Shown piece by piece: positions 7,172-15,519 of a stretch of 64,000 nucleotides of DNA (its first letter is position 1; each line of letters starts with the position of its first letter). A program made the position numbers and the translations under genes. The notes below the pieces were generated by a model, which made no database searches, had not been told where the DNA came from, and saw only the letters and a list, made by a program, of their open reading frames with translations. Origin of the DNA: Pseudomonas azadiae (lineage in GTDB: Bacteria > Pseudomonadota > Gammaproteobacteria > Pseudomonadales > Pseudomonadaceae); NCBI RefSeq assembly GCF_019145355.1, contig NZ_JAHSTY010000001.1, forward strand, positions 3,100,001 to 3,164,000, in the 5' to 3' direction.

Positions 7172-8266
7172 ATGACCCTCCCGATCAATCCACAAGGCAG
7201 CATGCGTGCCGCCGTCTGGCACGGCCGTAACGATATCCGCGTCGAAGACGTCCCGCTGCCGGTGTCGCCACCCGCAGGTTGGGTGCAGATCCGCGTGCAG
7301 TGGTGCGGCATCTGCGGGTCCGATCTGCATGAATACGTGGCCGGCCCGGTGTTCATCCCGGTTGACGCCCCCCACCCGCTCACCGGCATCAAAGGCCAGT
7401 GCATCCTCGGTCATGAATTTTGCGGCGAGATCGTCGAACTCGGCGCCGGCGTGCAAGGCTTCAGCGTCGGCGAACCGGTAGCGGCCGATGCCTGCCAGCA
7501 TTGCGGCACCTGCTACTACTGCACCCACGGCCTGTACAACATTTGCGAAAACCTGGCCTTCACCGGCCTGATGAACAACGGCGCCTTCGCCGAGCTGGTC
7601 AACGTACCGGCCAACCTGCTGTACAAACTGCCGTCAAACTTCCCGGCCGAAGCCGGCGCCCTCATCGAACCCCTCGCGGTGGGCATGCACGCCGTGAAGA
7701 AAGCCGGCAGCCTGCTCGGGCAAAACGTCGTGGTGGTCGGCGCCGGCACCATCGGCCTGTGCACCATCATGTGCGCCAAGGCCGCGGGCGCCGCGCAAGT
7801 CATCGCCCTCGAAATGTCCAGCGCACGCAAGGCCAAGGCCCTTGAGGTCGGCGCCACCCACGTACTCGACCCCAACCAATGCGACGCCCTCACCGAAGTG
7901 CGCCGCCTCACCGCCGGCCTCGGTGCAGACGTCAGCTTCGAATGCATCGGCAACAAACACACCGCCAAACTCGCCATCGACCTGATCCGCAAGGCCGGCA
8001 AATGCGTATTGGTGGGCATCTTCGAAGAGCCCAGCGAATTCAACTTTTTCGAATTGGTGGCTACGGAGAAACAGGTGCTGGGCGCGCTGGCCTATAACGG
8101 TGAGTTCGCGGATGTGATCGCGTTTATTGCCGATGGGCGGCTGGATATCACGCCGCTGGTGACGGGGCGGATTCAGTTGGAGCAGATCGTGGGGCAGGGG
8201 TTTGAGGAGTTGGTGAAGAACAAGGAACATAACGTGAAGATTATTGTGTCGCCGGCTCGGGTTTGA
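7172..8266 (+). CDS. 2,3-butanediol dehydrogenase (zinc-dependent)
   Basis: 364 residues from ATG 7172, which has AAGGAG 8 bp upstream; the frame is open upstream but that part lies in the promoter and leader. It is a medium-chain, zinc-dependent alcohol dehydrogenase: catalytic-zinc motifs CGICGSDLHEY and GHEFCGE, structural-zinc cysteines CQHCGTCYYCTHGLYNIC, and the NAD-binding GAGTIGLC. The sequence around the catalytic site and the C-terminus (VLGALAYNGEFADVI) point to (R,R)-butanediol dehydrogenase, which interconverts butanediol and acetoin in the cytosol. No acoABC genes lie beside it, so it is a single-gene unit. A sigma-54 promoter and a strong terminator bracket it, which fits carbon-source-dependent induction. 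Confidence 0.85.
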   Translation: MTLPINPQGSMRAAVWHGRNDIRVEDVPLPVSPPAGWVQIRVQWCGICGSDLHEYVAGPVFIPVDAPHPLTGIKGQCILGHEFCGEIVELGAGVQGFSVGEPVAADACQHCGTCYYCTHGLYNICENLAFTGLMNNGAFAELVNVPANLLYKLPSNFPAEAGALIEPLAVGMHAVKKAGSLLGQNVVVVGAGTIGLCTIMCAKAAGAAQVIALEMSSARKAKALEVGATHVLDPNQCDALTEVRRLTAGLGADVSFECIGNKHTAKLAIDLIRKAGKCVLVGIFEEPSEFNFFELVATEKQVLGALAYNGEFADVIAFIADGRLDITPLVTGRIQLEQIVGQGFEELVKNKEHNVKIIVSPARV

Positions 8267-8300
8267 GGTGAGGGGGTGGGGGCATCCGCCACCCACAAAA

Positions 8301-8334
8301 GAGCCCCAGGTCTTTTGGCCTGGGGCTCTTTCTA
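8301..8334 (+). terminator. Rho-independent terminator after bdh
   Basis: A 10-bp perfect stem GAGCCCCAGG / CCTGGGGCTC with loop TCTTTTGG, followed by TTTCT. It lies 34 bp after the bdh stop. Confidence 0.9.
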
Positions 8335-8394
8335 TGTATCTGTTGCCACGGAGTTGTTTGGGCCTGGAGTTAAAGTTCCCGTATTTAAAGGGTT

Positions 8395-8777
8395 TTGTCT
8401 TCTGTGCGCTTTAAGGGATACAGGGGATACACGGCGCTTGCTGCTGGGTCGTTTTTTGGCTCGTTTCACGCTGGCTGGAAAAGCCGTCGAGGTTCGTTGC
8501 TCGATCCCCGACGAACGGTAACCCATCATGATAGACCCACAGCCGGTGTAAAGGTGTGGTCACCACTACCACTCCTCTGATGGATCAGCCACATAAGTGG
8601 CCCGATTATTTTTTCCTCACTTATGACGAACCATCGCCACATTTTGCTGCGAGGGCTCTTGCGCCGTACGGCACTTGCAAAACGCTGAGGCGTTCTACCA
8701 TTCCCACAGGGACTTTTCGCCGACCTGCAATTGTGAGATCTGAACGCAAGCGCGACGGATTAGCCGAACCTACATGA
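8395..8777 (+). pseudogene. Frame-broken ORF relic at the left edge of the accessory island
   Basis: Two overlapping frames read as if they were one protein: frame A (8395-8580) runs RGYTALAAGSFFGSFHAGW... to VWSPLPLL and stops, while frame B continues from the same place with LMDQPHKWPDYFFLTYDEP and stops at 8777. The composition of the two parts is continuous and a one-base shift near 8575 would join them. I have an impression of having seen such peptides in other Pseudomonas genomes as short hypothetical ORFs, but cannot verify it here. It lies between the bdh terminator and the AT-rich DUF262 gene. It could equally be a non-coding repeat that only looks coding. No promoter or ribosome site was found. 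Confidence 0.35.
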
Positions 8778-8926
8778 ATGAAGGAAAGACAGTTGCGAAA
8801 TTTTCCTGTCGGAGTTAGTTTGACAATCCGAGGTGATGGTGTTTTGCCATGGATCGAATATACGTCTAACCGGATTCGAGTGAATCGAGTCGATGTTACA
8901 AGTATTGAATAAAAGGGAAATACATT

Positions 8927-10597
8927 ATGCAGCTGAACCCTCTTCACTTGAAAGTCTCAAAGCTGCTTGAAGGAAGGCTTTTTAGAATTCCGGAGTATCA
9001 GCGAGCTTATTCATGGCAGTCCCGACAGCGAGCCGATTTATTCAATGATATTAGAGAGGCTTATCGCTCTGGTCGGGAACATTTTATGGCAACTCTCGTT
9101 GCATTAGCGAAAGAAACGAGAGAGATTAATGCGGATGAGTTTCGTGCAGTAGAACTTGTAGACGGTCAGCAGCGTACCACCACACTTATAATACTTTTTA
9201 AAGCGCTTGAAAAAAGCCTCGATTCAAGTATTACAAGCGAAGCAGATATTAAAAAGGACTTGGCCAAGCTTCTGGTTAAAGGTGATGAACACTCCCTGAT
9301 CTTGCTACAAACTAATCACGATAGTAGCAAGGTGTTTACCAATTACATCCGGAGCGGGCTTGTCTCTGAGCCGAAGAATCCTACCGTTGCTGATACTAAT
9401 TTAGTGAAGGCAGCTCAAGAGTGCGAGCGCTTTGTGCAGGACTGGAAAAATTCAGAAGGTTCAATAGTGAGCTTGATATCCACAGTGAGAAACAAACTTT
9501 CTGTGATATATCATGAAATTCAAGATCAAGCGACTGTTTATAGAGTATTTGAGGTCTTGAATAGTCGTGGGTTAGATGTGAAGTGGATCGATAAGCTTAA
9601 AAGCCAGTTGATGGCTTTGATTTTCGAGCACGTGGAGGATGAGAAAACCAGAGGTGAAGCGTCTGATGAAATGAAGATGATCTGGAAAAATATTTACCAA
9701 GCGTTGGGCAACGAATCAAAAATCGGTGATGAGGCTCTGAGGTTCGCAGGTACTTGGGCTGTAGATACTAGGCCAAATCGGATCATCAGTGAGCAAGATG
9801 CGACGGCTGAGCTTACTCGAAAAGCCGGTACCAGTCTCAAAAGTATCGCAGTAGTAGGGCATGAACTTGAAGCAGTGGTACTGGCAAATCTAAAGCTGTC
9901 TCGCAATAATAGGTTACGAGCGGTAACGCGGATTTCGCATGCTCGATTTGTAGCATCTGCCATTATCCTCCGAGCATTCAAATCCAAAGAAGAACAATTG
10001 CTTCTAGAAAAGTGGGAGCGTGTAACCTTTCGCATTTTTGAACTCGGAGGTGCGGATACGCGCCATAAAGTAGGGGATTATGTCAGGTTGGGCTACGATA
10101 TATATCGTAGCTGTTTGTCCTCGGATGAGGTTCAAGAAAGACTTGATAGTATATCTCAGAACTTTTCAATAAAAGATGTTCTAAAGTCGGTGGACTGGAC
10201 TGATTCCTATAATAATTGGGGTGAACAGCTACGTTATTTGCTTTACAGGTATGACGAACATCTTGCAAAGGAGGCCGGTGAGAAAATCAACGCCACTGCT
10301 TGGAATAAAATATGGCAAGCTGAGCCTTCAAGCTCCATTGAGCACATACATCCGCAAAGCTCTGGTGCGAGTTATGTTCATCAGTTAGGAAACCTTACGA
10401 TGCTTCCGCCGGGTATAAACTCGTCGCTGAACAAGCGTCCGGCGAAGGAAAAGTTTAAGACATACCTTTCCTGTGGGCTTAGGGCAACGATGGAAGTAGG
10501 TTTATCTATTGAAGAAAGAAATAATTGGTCAGAGGCCATGATAAAAAAACGAACGAAGCAGATAGAAGATTTCATTCGGCTCGAATGGTCTGACTAA
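8927..10597 (+). CDS. DUF262/DUF1524 (GmrSD-like) nuclease-family protein
   Basis: 556 residues. The N-terminal DUF262 domain shows RIPEYQRAYSW at about residue 19 and VDGQQRTTTLIIL near residue 88, the two signature motifs (ParB/Srx-like nucleotide-binding site). The C-terminal DUF1524 domain is an HNH-type nuclease: SIEHIHPQ ... LGNLTMLP ... NSSLNKRPAKEKF, keeping the His and the Asn expected at the active site. GmrSD and relatives are modification-dependent (type IV) restriction systems that cut glucosylated or otherwise modified phage DNA. Here both domains are fused in one chain, as in many single-gene members. Visibly AT-rich with atypical codon use compared with the flanks, which indicates horizontal acquisition. 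Confidence 0.85.
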   Translation: MQLNPLHLKVSKLLEGRLFRIPEYQRAYSWQSRQRADLFNDIREAYRSGREHFMATLVALAKETREINADEFRAVELVDGQQRTTTLIILFKALEKSLDSSITSEADIKKDLAKLLVKGDEHSLILLQTNHDSSKVFTNYIRSGLVSEPKNPTVADTNLVKAAQECERFVQDWKNSEGSIVSLISTVRNKLSVIYHEIQDQATVYRVFEVLNSRGLDVKWIDKLKSQLMALIFEHVEDEKTRGEASDEMKMIWKNIYQALGNESKIGDEALRFAGTWAVDTRPNRIISEQDATAELTRKAGTSLKSIAVVGHELEAVVLANLKLSRNNRLRAVTRISHARFVASAIILRAFKSKEEQLLLEKWERVTFRIFELGGADTRHKVGDYVRLGYDIYRSCLSSDEVQERLDSISQNFSIKDVLKSVDWTDSYNNWGEQLRYLLYRYDEHLAKEAGEKINATAWNKIWQAEPSSSIEHIHPQSSGASYVHQLGNLTMLPPGINSSLNKRPAKEKFKTYLSCGLRATMEVGLSIEERNNWSEAMIKKRTKQIEDFIRLEWSD

Positions 10598-11092
10598 TTT
10601 TAAGGCTGTGACGGTATTGCCGTTTCATATCGCGTATGGTTTACGGTTCGGTGATGCTCATCTCCCGTCTAAGGATGATTTAGCTAGCGCAATTGCAGCT
10701 TTGCAGATACCGAATGGTTTGCCACAGCTTCTCGTTGCAACCGTTTTTTAGCGCGAGTTTGTGCCAGCTTGAACGCAATTGGTCGAACCATTGCGGGAGG
10801 CCCAAAGCCTGAGTCTGAAAAAGCTTACGAGCCAACGGTTAACTGATTTAGTTAAAAAGGAGATAGCCAACTAGCAGTATTGAAACGACAGATATATCAA
10901 GCCGAAACACTTTCTGCGCTTCCTGGATCGCGACGATCTGATGGCTGTTCTCGACTGCAAAGTCTTAATCGCCAACACGGTTCTCATGGAGCTGAGATAT
11001 TTAAATTACATAGTTACTACTAGATCTCTGGTTTTATCTTTTTATTGATAATGTATTCCTGGGGTTCTAGTTTTAGATTTTGTTCTGAATGA
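10598..11092. other. Intergenic stretch with possible gene debris
   Basis: No full gene is supported. Two short plus-strand frames look like debris: 10608-10751 (GTG start, 47 codons, including AHLPSKDDLASAIAALQ) and a frame near 10885-11045 reading FLRFLDRDDLMAVLDCK. Neither has a credible ribosome site and I recognise neither. Base composition moves from mixed to AT-rich towards 11092. A remnant of an earlier insertion is the simplest reading. Confidence 0.3.
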
Positions 11093-11977
11093 TTAAATAA
11101 AATTGTTGACGATGAATGGTAAAAAGATCTCATCTTTGTTTTCTTGTAGGTCTTCTCCTACGCGACAATCAACATCGACTAGGCATGACCCATTTATAAA
11201 ATTAATTATGGCTCTCCCGGCTGCTGTTCTTTGGCGAAGAATTTGCATAGATTCTTCTGGGATTTTTCCATTCAACTGCTCGAACGCCCTCAAATCGAAA
11301 TCCAATGTCAGTATGTAATTATCACCGCTAGCAAGCTGCGTGCTGGTGCCGGTAGTAAATAAGTCATTATCAAGCTGGGCAATAAAGCTTATAGGTATAT
11401 TTTGGAATATAAGGCGTTCGGCTTTATGGAAGCCAAGTCTTTTTAAGTGGAGGCCGAGGTCCTTCGCTAGTTTGAACTCAGCAGTTAATACATTTTCTGG
11501 GGCTAACTTTGTTTTTAGGCTCTCGAAATATTGTGAAAGTTGTTGCATGGGAAAATGTAGTAATGGCTCCTCTCTGCTAATGTGAAATAGGATGAATTCA
11601 TGCCCATTGCATAAAGCAAATAAAGGTACACGAATTTCACTGTGGATCGCGTAGGAGTATGCTTGCTCAACATGCGCCCCCGAAACAATATTTTCACCCG
11701 GAGCTTTTGCCTCTAGTACCCAAGAGTATTTTTCATTAACTTCGAATAAGTAATCAGGTATGCAGGTTATTTTCTTTCTTGCGCTTCCCACTGAGACAAA
11801 AGGGTGAGCTAGTGCTTTGCTGCGTAATATTTTATTGGGGCGGCTTGATGAATATCCTAGCGACTTAATTATAGGTAGTATGATTTCTTCTCTCACCGAA
11901 TCTTCTTTGAAGTCAGGGTTGTTAAGCTCCTCCAAGTTAAAGTCTTTAATGGGGTTAAAGTTTTTTAAAATTTTCAT
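11093..11977 (-). CDS. Stand-alone HsdR N-terminal (PD-(D/E)XK) nuclease-like protein
   Basis: 294 residues from ATG 11977. The N-terminal half matches the type I restriction enzyme R-subunit N-terminal domain: an early acidic helix DSVREEIILPIIKSLGY, then the nuclease core IPDYLFEVNEKYSWVLEAKAPGE (the PD...ExK catalytic pattern), then VEQAYSYAIHSEIRVPLFALCNGHEFILF. There is no helicase motor, so this is not HsdR itself. Such HsdR-N orphans occur in defence islands. The C-terminal ~120 residues (LASGDNYILTLDFDLRAFEQL...) carry no motif I recognise. It is transcribed in the same direction as the two genes to its right with a 90-bp gap, so it may or may not share their promoter. Confidence 0.75.
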   Translation of the reverse strand: MKILKNFNPIKDFNLEELNNPDFKEDSVREEIILPIIKSLGYSSSRPNKILRSKALAHPFVSVGSARKKITCIPDYLFEVNEKYSWVLEAKAPGENIVSGAHVEQAYSYAIHSEIRVPLFALCNGHEFILFHISREEPLLHFPMQQLSQYFESLKTKLAPENVLTAEFKLAKDLGLHLKRLGFHKAERLIFQNIPISFIAQLDNDLFTTGTSTQLASGDNYILTLDFDLRAFEQLNGKIPEESMQILRQRTAAGRAIINFINGSCLVDVDCRVGEDLQENKDEIFLPFIVNNFI

Positions 11978-12067
11978 TGGAGTGTACTCGGAAGTGTCTT
12001 GGGTGATGTCAAATAGATACGGTGGGTGGATATTTTATTACGACAATATATTCAATATATTCATTGC

Positions 12068-13633
12068 TTAATCAGGAGAGGATGGCGCCAAATCATTGCG
12101 GGAGGGCACGGGTATAGTTTTGGTTGGCAGTTTCAGAGGTGTAAACCAGATCTTGTTAGGTTCAATATTGCGCTGAACTAATGGGTGACTTCTTAGCTGC
12201 TCAGTTTCCTCTTTGATGGTCAAGGTATGATTCTTAATGGTCGTTGGCTCATTCGTACGAATTATTTCTAAAGGCACTATTTTTGGTTCAGTAATGAAGC
12301 TAAAAACTGAAATTCCGATGCCCAAAAATATTACAGCGATAGTGCCAATTGATGCTGACCATTTAAAAACGGATTCTGCTTTTTCGGCAGGAATACTGAC
12401 CATCTTTCGGTATTCGCTCTGCGGAAGAAACCTGTAAAGCTTGGGCTGCCAATCCTTTCGGAGTTCTCGTTGTAAACTAATAAAGCTCCAACCAGAGTAA
12501 ACAATCATTCCGATATAAGTAATAGCTACTAACGTCACTGCGCTGATGAACCAAGGGTTGATGTGAGCGGTGAGTCGTGCAGCTATTAAACCTATACATA
12601 CCGTTAACGCTCCAGAAACGGATGTGATAGTTTGCCTAGTAGCATCAGTTGCTTTTGCCGTTTCCTCAGTAATTGCCTTGCGCAGCTCGCCAAGCGATTT
12701 AAGCGTGTCTTTTCCTAGCTCTGATAGCGACATTTGATAAGCAATTTTGGCACTTTCAAGAGCGGTTGAGAAATTCGCTTTAAAATATTCTATTGCTTGG
12801 CCGCTTTCACGGCCCGAGCGTGCTATCTCCATCGACAAAAGGTTGTGTTTGAGTTCAGCTTCTCTACTGTTCTCATATGCCCACATCGCACCCGCTTGGA
12901 GGTCTAAGAACGAGCTTTCTCCGAAGTGGTCAATAAGTTTTGCAGTGGTGTTAGATGAAAGAAGAACAAGCTTTGGCGGCCCTTTGAATATTATTGTAGA
13001 GCTTTCTGAATCTACCTCACTTGCTAGCGATGGAATAAGAGCGTCAAATGCTTTCATGCACCAAAACTTATGGAATGGATCTTTGAAATCTATTTGGTGT
13101 ATATCTATAACTAACCACGGCCGAATATCAGCAGGTAAGTTCTGATAGGTCCCGGAGTTTTTTACAAGCGTACGAGGTGATTTTGTTTTAGGCGAAACTG
13201 TAGCGGCATCAGAAAACGACCAGTTTGTATATGTGCGCGCTTGAGTGATTAGCGGTTTTTTTATTCCCGCAATTCGCCAGCATGTAGCCTCATTCCCTTT
13301 CTCTAAATAGTCCGAAAAGCCTGAGAATGTTAGGATGTCCAGATAGTTTCCGATAGTTTCCGGCTTTCTTATAATCGCTTTGAAGGGCTCGAATGTCTCA
13401 ATTATATTTATTTTATCAGTTTGAGAGTTTTCCTCATCGTAAACTAAGCAATCCCATCCAAGGTTTTGGCAAAGATTTAAAATATTCAGCGCCGGAGCTG
13501 CGCTCAAATTTGAGGCGACAACTAACTCATTGTCCTCATTGATATGAGTTTTGGATTGAGCAGCTAGTGTATCCAGCTGTTCAGCGAGAGTTATCAGAGA
13601 CAAGTTTATCTTCCGTGACAGACTTGGTGTCAA
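12068..13633 (-). CDS. Unknown membrane protein, partner of the overlapping NdpA-like gene
   Basis: About 521 residues if it starts at TTG 13633, inside the 3' end of the upstream gene (53-bp overlap); no nearby in-frame ATG exists, so the start is uncertain. Residues 1-~330 are soluble, and the stretch from about 265 (REAELKHNLLSMEIARSG...) is rich in helix and may form a coiled coil. Then come hydrophobic segments: SGALTVCIGLIAARL, then PWFISAVTLVAITYIGMIVY, and, after a ~50-residue basic loop, SIGTIAVIFLGIGISVFSFI. The C-terminal ~75 residues are polar and Pro-rich. This is a large sensory-looking cytosolic part on a two- or three-helix membrane anchor, the layout of membrane-acting defence effectors. 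I do not recognise a family. AT-rich like its neighbours. Confidence 0.6.
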   Translation of the reverse strand: MTPSLSRKINLSLITLAEQLDTLAAQSKTHINEDNELVVASNLSAAPALNILNLCQNLGWDCLVYDEENSQTDKINIIETFEPFKAIIRKPETIGNYLDILTFSGFSDYLEKGNEATCWRIAGIKKPLITQARTYTNWSFSDAATVSPKTKSPRTLVKNSGTYQNLPADIRPWLVIDIHQIDFKDPFHKFWCMKAFDALIPSLASEVDSESSTIIFKGPPKLVLLSSNTTAKLIDHFGESSFLDLQAGAMWAYENSREAELKHNLLSMEIARSGRESGQAIEYFKANFSTALESAKIAYQMSLSELGKDTLKSLGELRKAITEETAKATDATRQTITSVSGALTVCIGLIAARLTAHINPWFISAVTLVAITYIGMIVYSGWSFISLQRELRKDWQPKLYRFLPQSEYRKMVSIPAEKAESVFKWSASIGTIAVIFLGIGISVFSFITEPKIVPLEIIRTNEPTTIKNHTLTIKEETEQLRSHPLVQRNIEPNKIWFTPLKLPTKTIPVPSRNDLAPSSPD

Positions 13634-14618
13634 TGCTAATTAACTCGCCACCATTCGCTTTGGGTGAGCGTGTTACGGTCATACCTGCGTCGTCAGGATA
13701 TAGGACAGTTACACCTTCAGTGGTACGAATTCTGCGCATTGGGGGGCGACCCAGAATTAATTGATTAGCTGGAAATACTAAGTTTTCTATTTTCGCTGAG
13801 CGAATTTTTCTACGCGTCGCATTTTGTATTTTTGTAATTACTCGCTCGTCATCAGGGCTCCCAGCTGCGAATAAAACCGCATCGATAATTGCTTCTTCGT
13901 TAATTTCTCGACGTTGCGCTAATGCATTTTTCGCTATAGAGAATGCTGCTGGGATTGTTGTTGGTAGATCGTCCTTGAACAAGGATAAAGTTTCTCGCAA
14001 TAAAGTCACAACTTTGAGGTTAAGCTCTTGGTCGGACATGGTTCTTTCTACGTCCAGGAAGTTGGCGAAATAGTCAACTATTTCGGGAGCTTTTTTCATT
14101 CGGTCACGAGCCGAAACTAATGTGTCTGCTATACCGTTTACTACTCTAATTAATGATGATTTCTGAATTGCTTTTTTGTCGGCAACAAAGGCATGAACAA
14201 TGCGGCGAAGTAAACCACCTTCTTCTGGAGTCGCTTGTTCTATTGCTTCGCTGTAGTCGTATTTGATCATACTGTAAAGCTTAGTGTTTTTATCGTCGCC
14301 GGATAGTTCGAATATGAATAGGGCCCCATCGCGGCTACTGTTTGCGTGCCAACGCGAAAAGGTCGCAGATAGGCTCTGTGTACCTCTTTCGAATGTCTCA
14401 ACTCCTATAGCGATCTTCTCTAACTGAGCTTTAGTAGGTGAGGTCTCTCGAAAACTGTAGATAGCGTCGGCATCGGTGTCGAATATTCGAGCGATAAAAA
14501 ACTCTTCATGCTCGACCTGCCTGACTGGCTCAGCCGTGAACTCATCGCCGCCTACTACATGAAGGATCATATTTGTGATCCTCAGCTGATTTGCTTCTCC
14601 TTCGGTAAAAAAGCCCAA
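13581..14618 (-). CDS. NdpA/YejK-like (nucleoid-associated) protein of the accessory island
   Basis: 345 residues. The central part (DGALFIFELSGDDKNTKLYSMIKYDYSEAIEQ, ~residues 100-130) resembles the core of the nucleoid-associated NdpA/YejK family, where a bulky strand pair precedes an xxIKxDY motif; overall length (335 in E. coli YejK) also fits. Similarity is weak and judged by eye. A central basic stretch and the segment VDYFANFLDVERTM are compatible with DNA binding. It is the first gene of a leftward pair whose second gene starts inside it, so the two products are made together. Chromosomal yejK genes are GC-rich housekeeping genes; this copy is AT-rich and lies in a defence-like island, so it is probably a specialised homologue. 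Confidence 0.5.
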   Translation of the reverse strand: MGFFTEGEANQLRITNMILHVVGGDEFTAEPVRQVEHEEFFIARIFDTDADAIYSFRETSPTKAQLEKIAIGVETFERGTQSLSATFSRWHANSSRDGALFIFELSGDDKNTKLYSMIKYDYSEAIEQATPEEGGLLRRIVHAFVADKKAIQKSSLIRVVNGIADTLVSARDRMKKAPEIVDYFANFLDVERTMSDQELNLKVVTLLRETLSLFKDDLPTTIPAAFSIAKNALAQRREINEEAIIDAVLFAAGSPDDERVITKIQNATRRKIRSAKIENLVFPANQLILGRPPMRRIRTTEGVTVLYPDDAGMTVTRSPKANGGELISIDTKSVTEDKLVSDNSR

Positions 14619-15000
14619 TACACTCTCCTTAGTAGTTTTTCAGCGAAGTTTTTTTATCCATTCCAAACGTTAAAATAAGAGGTTCCGGAAAAGACGGCGT
14701 AGCGACTGTCTTCAGCATACGGCGGCGTTTTGCGGATGGCAATTGGCCTGCGTTGCATCTTTATGTGTATTTAGGCTCGCCGGATTCTGGAATCACACCT
14801 CGCCTATTGCTGTGCAGCAGGCCTATTGGGACGCGGCCTTCTATCCATTTGTACACGTGGAACACCGGATTTTGGAGGGGTTCGATATTCACTCATCCCG
14901 AACCCCTCTTTCTGGGGCGCCCATAGCGAGAAATGGTGTTGATCAGAGATGCTTACTTCTCCTTCTGCTACATCAATAGCAGAGGTGAATAGCCAGAAAC
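14619..15000. other. Right border of the accessory island, no gene seen
   Basis: Base composition returns towards the GC-rich chromosomal level after about 14,690. A 9-bp inverted repeat AGGGGTTCG (14876-14884) / CGAACCCCT (14899-14907) could be a weak hairpin. The minus strand keeps a short open frame ending in a Pro/Arg-rich peptide (VQMDRRPRPNRPAAQQ) but it has no start or ribosome site I trust. No integrase, no IS and no duplicated tRNA end were found. Confidence 0.5.
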
Positions 15001-15028
15001 AAGAAAGCCCGCGCGGGGCGGGCTTCTT
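15001..15028 (-). terminator. Terminator downstream of tRNA-Arg
   Basis: Stem AGCCCGC / GCGGGCT (15006-15012 / 15018-15024) with a 5-nt loop; in the minus direction it is followed by TTTCTT. It sits about 45 bp past the tRNA 3' end. Its survival argues that the island did not insert directly at the tRNA 3' end. Confidence 0.8.
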
Positions 15029-15071
15029 GGGGTGCTTCGTAGACTGTCTGAGACAGCCCGAGATTGCTATC

Positions 15072-15148
15072 TGGTGCACCCGGCGGGATTCGAACCCACG
15101 ACCCCTGCCTTCGGAGGGCAGTACTCTATCCAGCTGAGCTACGGATGC
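15072..15148 (-). tRNA. tRNA-Arg (anticodon CCG)
   Basis: Read on the minus strand the 77-nt sequence folds as a cloverleaf: acceptor stem GCATCCG / CGGGTGC (one G-T pair), D arm TAGCTCAGCTGGATAGAG, anticodon stem CTGCC/GGCAG with loop CTCCGAA (anticodon CCG, reading codon CGG), T arm with GGTTCGAATCC, discriminator A and an encoded CCA. Its transcript runs toward the accessory island. Confidence 0.95.
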
Positions 15149-15519
15149 TTGTGCGGGCGACATCATACCCATGTCGACCTTGGGCGTCCATGCCGGTCTT
15201 CGGGCCTTTGCGCGTAGGAATCCGCCGCCCGGAGGCCCTGACCCAGGCACCACCGATCAGTGCGCTGAAACCAAGGCCAACTACGCTGATCAGAAAGTTC
15301 AGGCAAACGCGCTGCTTTCGTTCTTTTTTTCGAACAGGCTATTGCCCTGTACCCCCATTGATCCTAGGATTCGTTTGAGATTTCAAACGCTCTGCCTCTC
15401 GTGCGCTATCTATTCACTGTGGCGCGTTGAGGCCGATTTCCCTGACGGCAGCCCACAAGGCGCCTTTCAACAACTCTAATTCGCTCCGCGTGCGCGCGGT
15501 GCTGTTAAGGAAAGCCGAC
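15149..15519. other. Spacer between tRNA-Arg and gabD
   Basis: No gene is supported. On the minus strand a hydrophobic frame (LNFLISVVGLGFSALIGGAW) is open, but it has no start codon with a ribosome site and would run into the tRNA. A short ATG frame of about 19 codons lies just ahead of it in another phase, so a frameshifted small-protein relic is possible. The segment nearest gabD must carry the gabD promoter; I cannot pick a convincing -35/-10 pair. Confidence 0.4.

Noticed and set aside
12068..14618. Assignment of the overlapping pair to Kiwa (KwaA/KwaB)
   Set aside because: The membrane protein is far larger than KwaA and the soluble protein looks NdpA-like rather than DUF4868; no firm match by eye.
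8300..15148. Integration of the island at the tRNA-Arg 3' end
   Set aside because: The tRNA terminator at 15001 is intact, no copy of the tRNA 3' end is seen at the left border and there is no integrase gene.
14804..15378. Open frames across the tRNA-Arg on both strands (for example one containing [17 protein letters not shown])
   Set aside because: This peptide is the translated tRNA itself, a known false ORF; the cloverleaf is complete.
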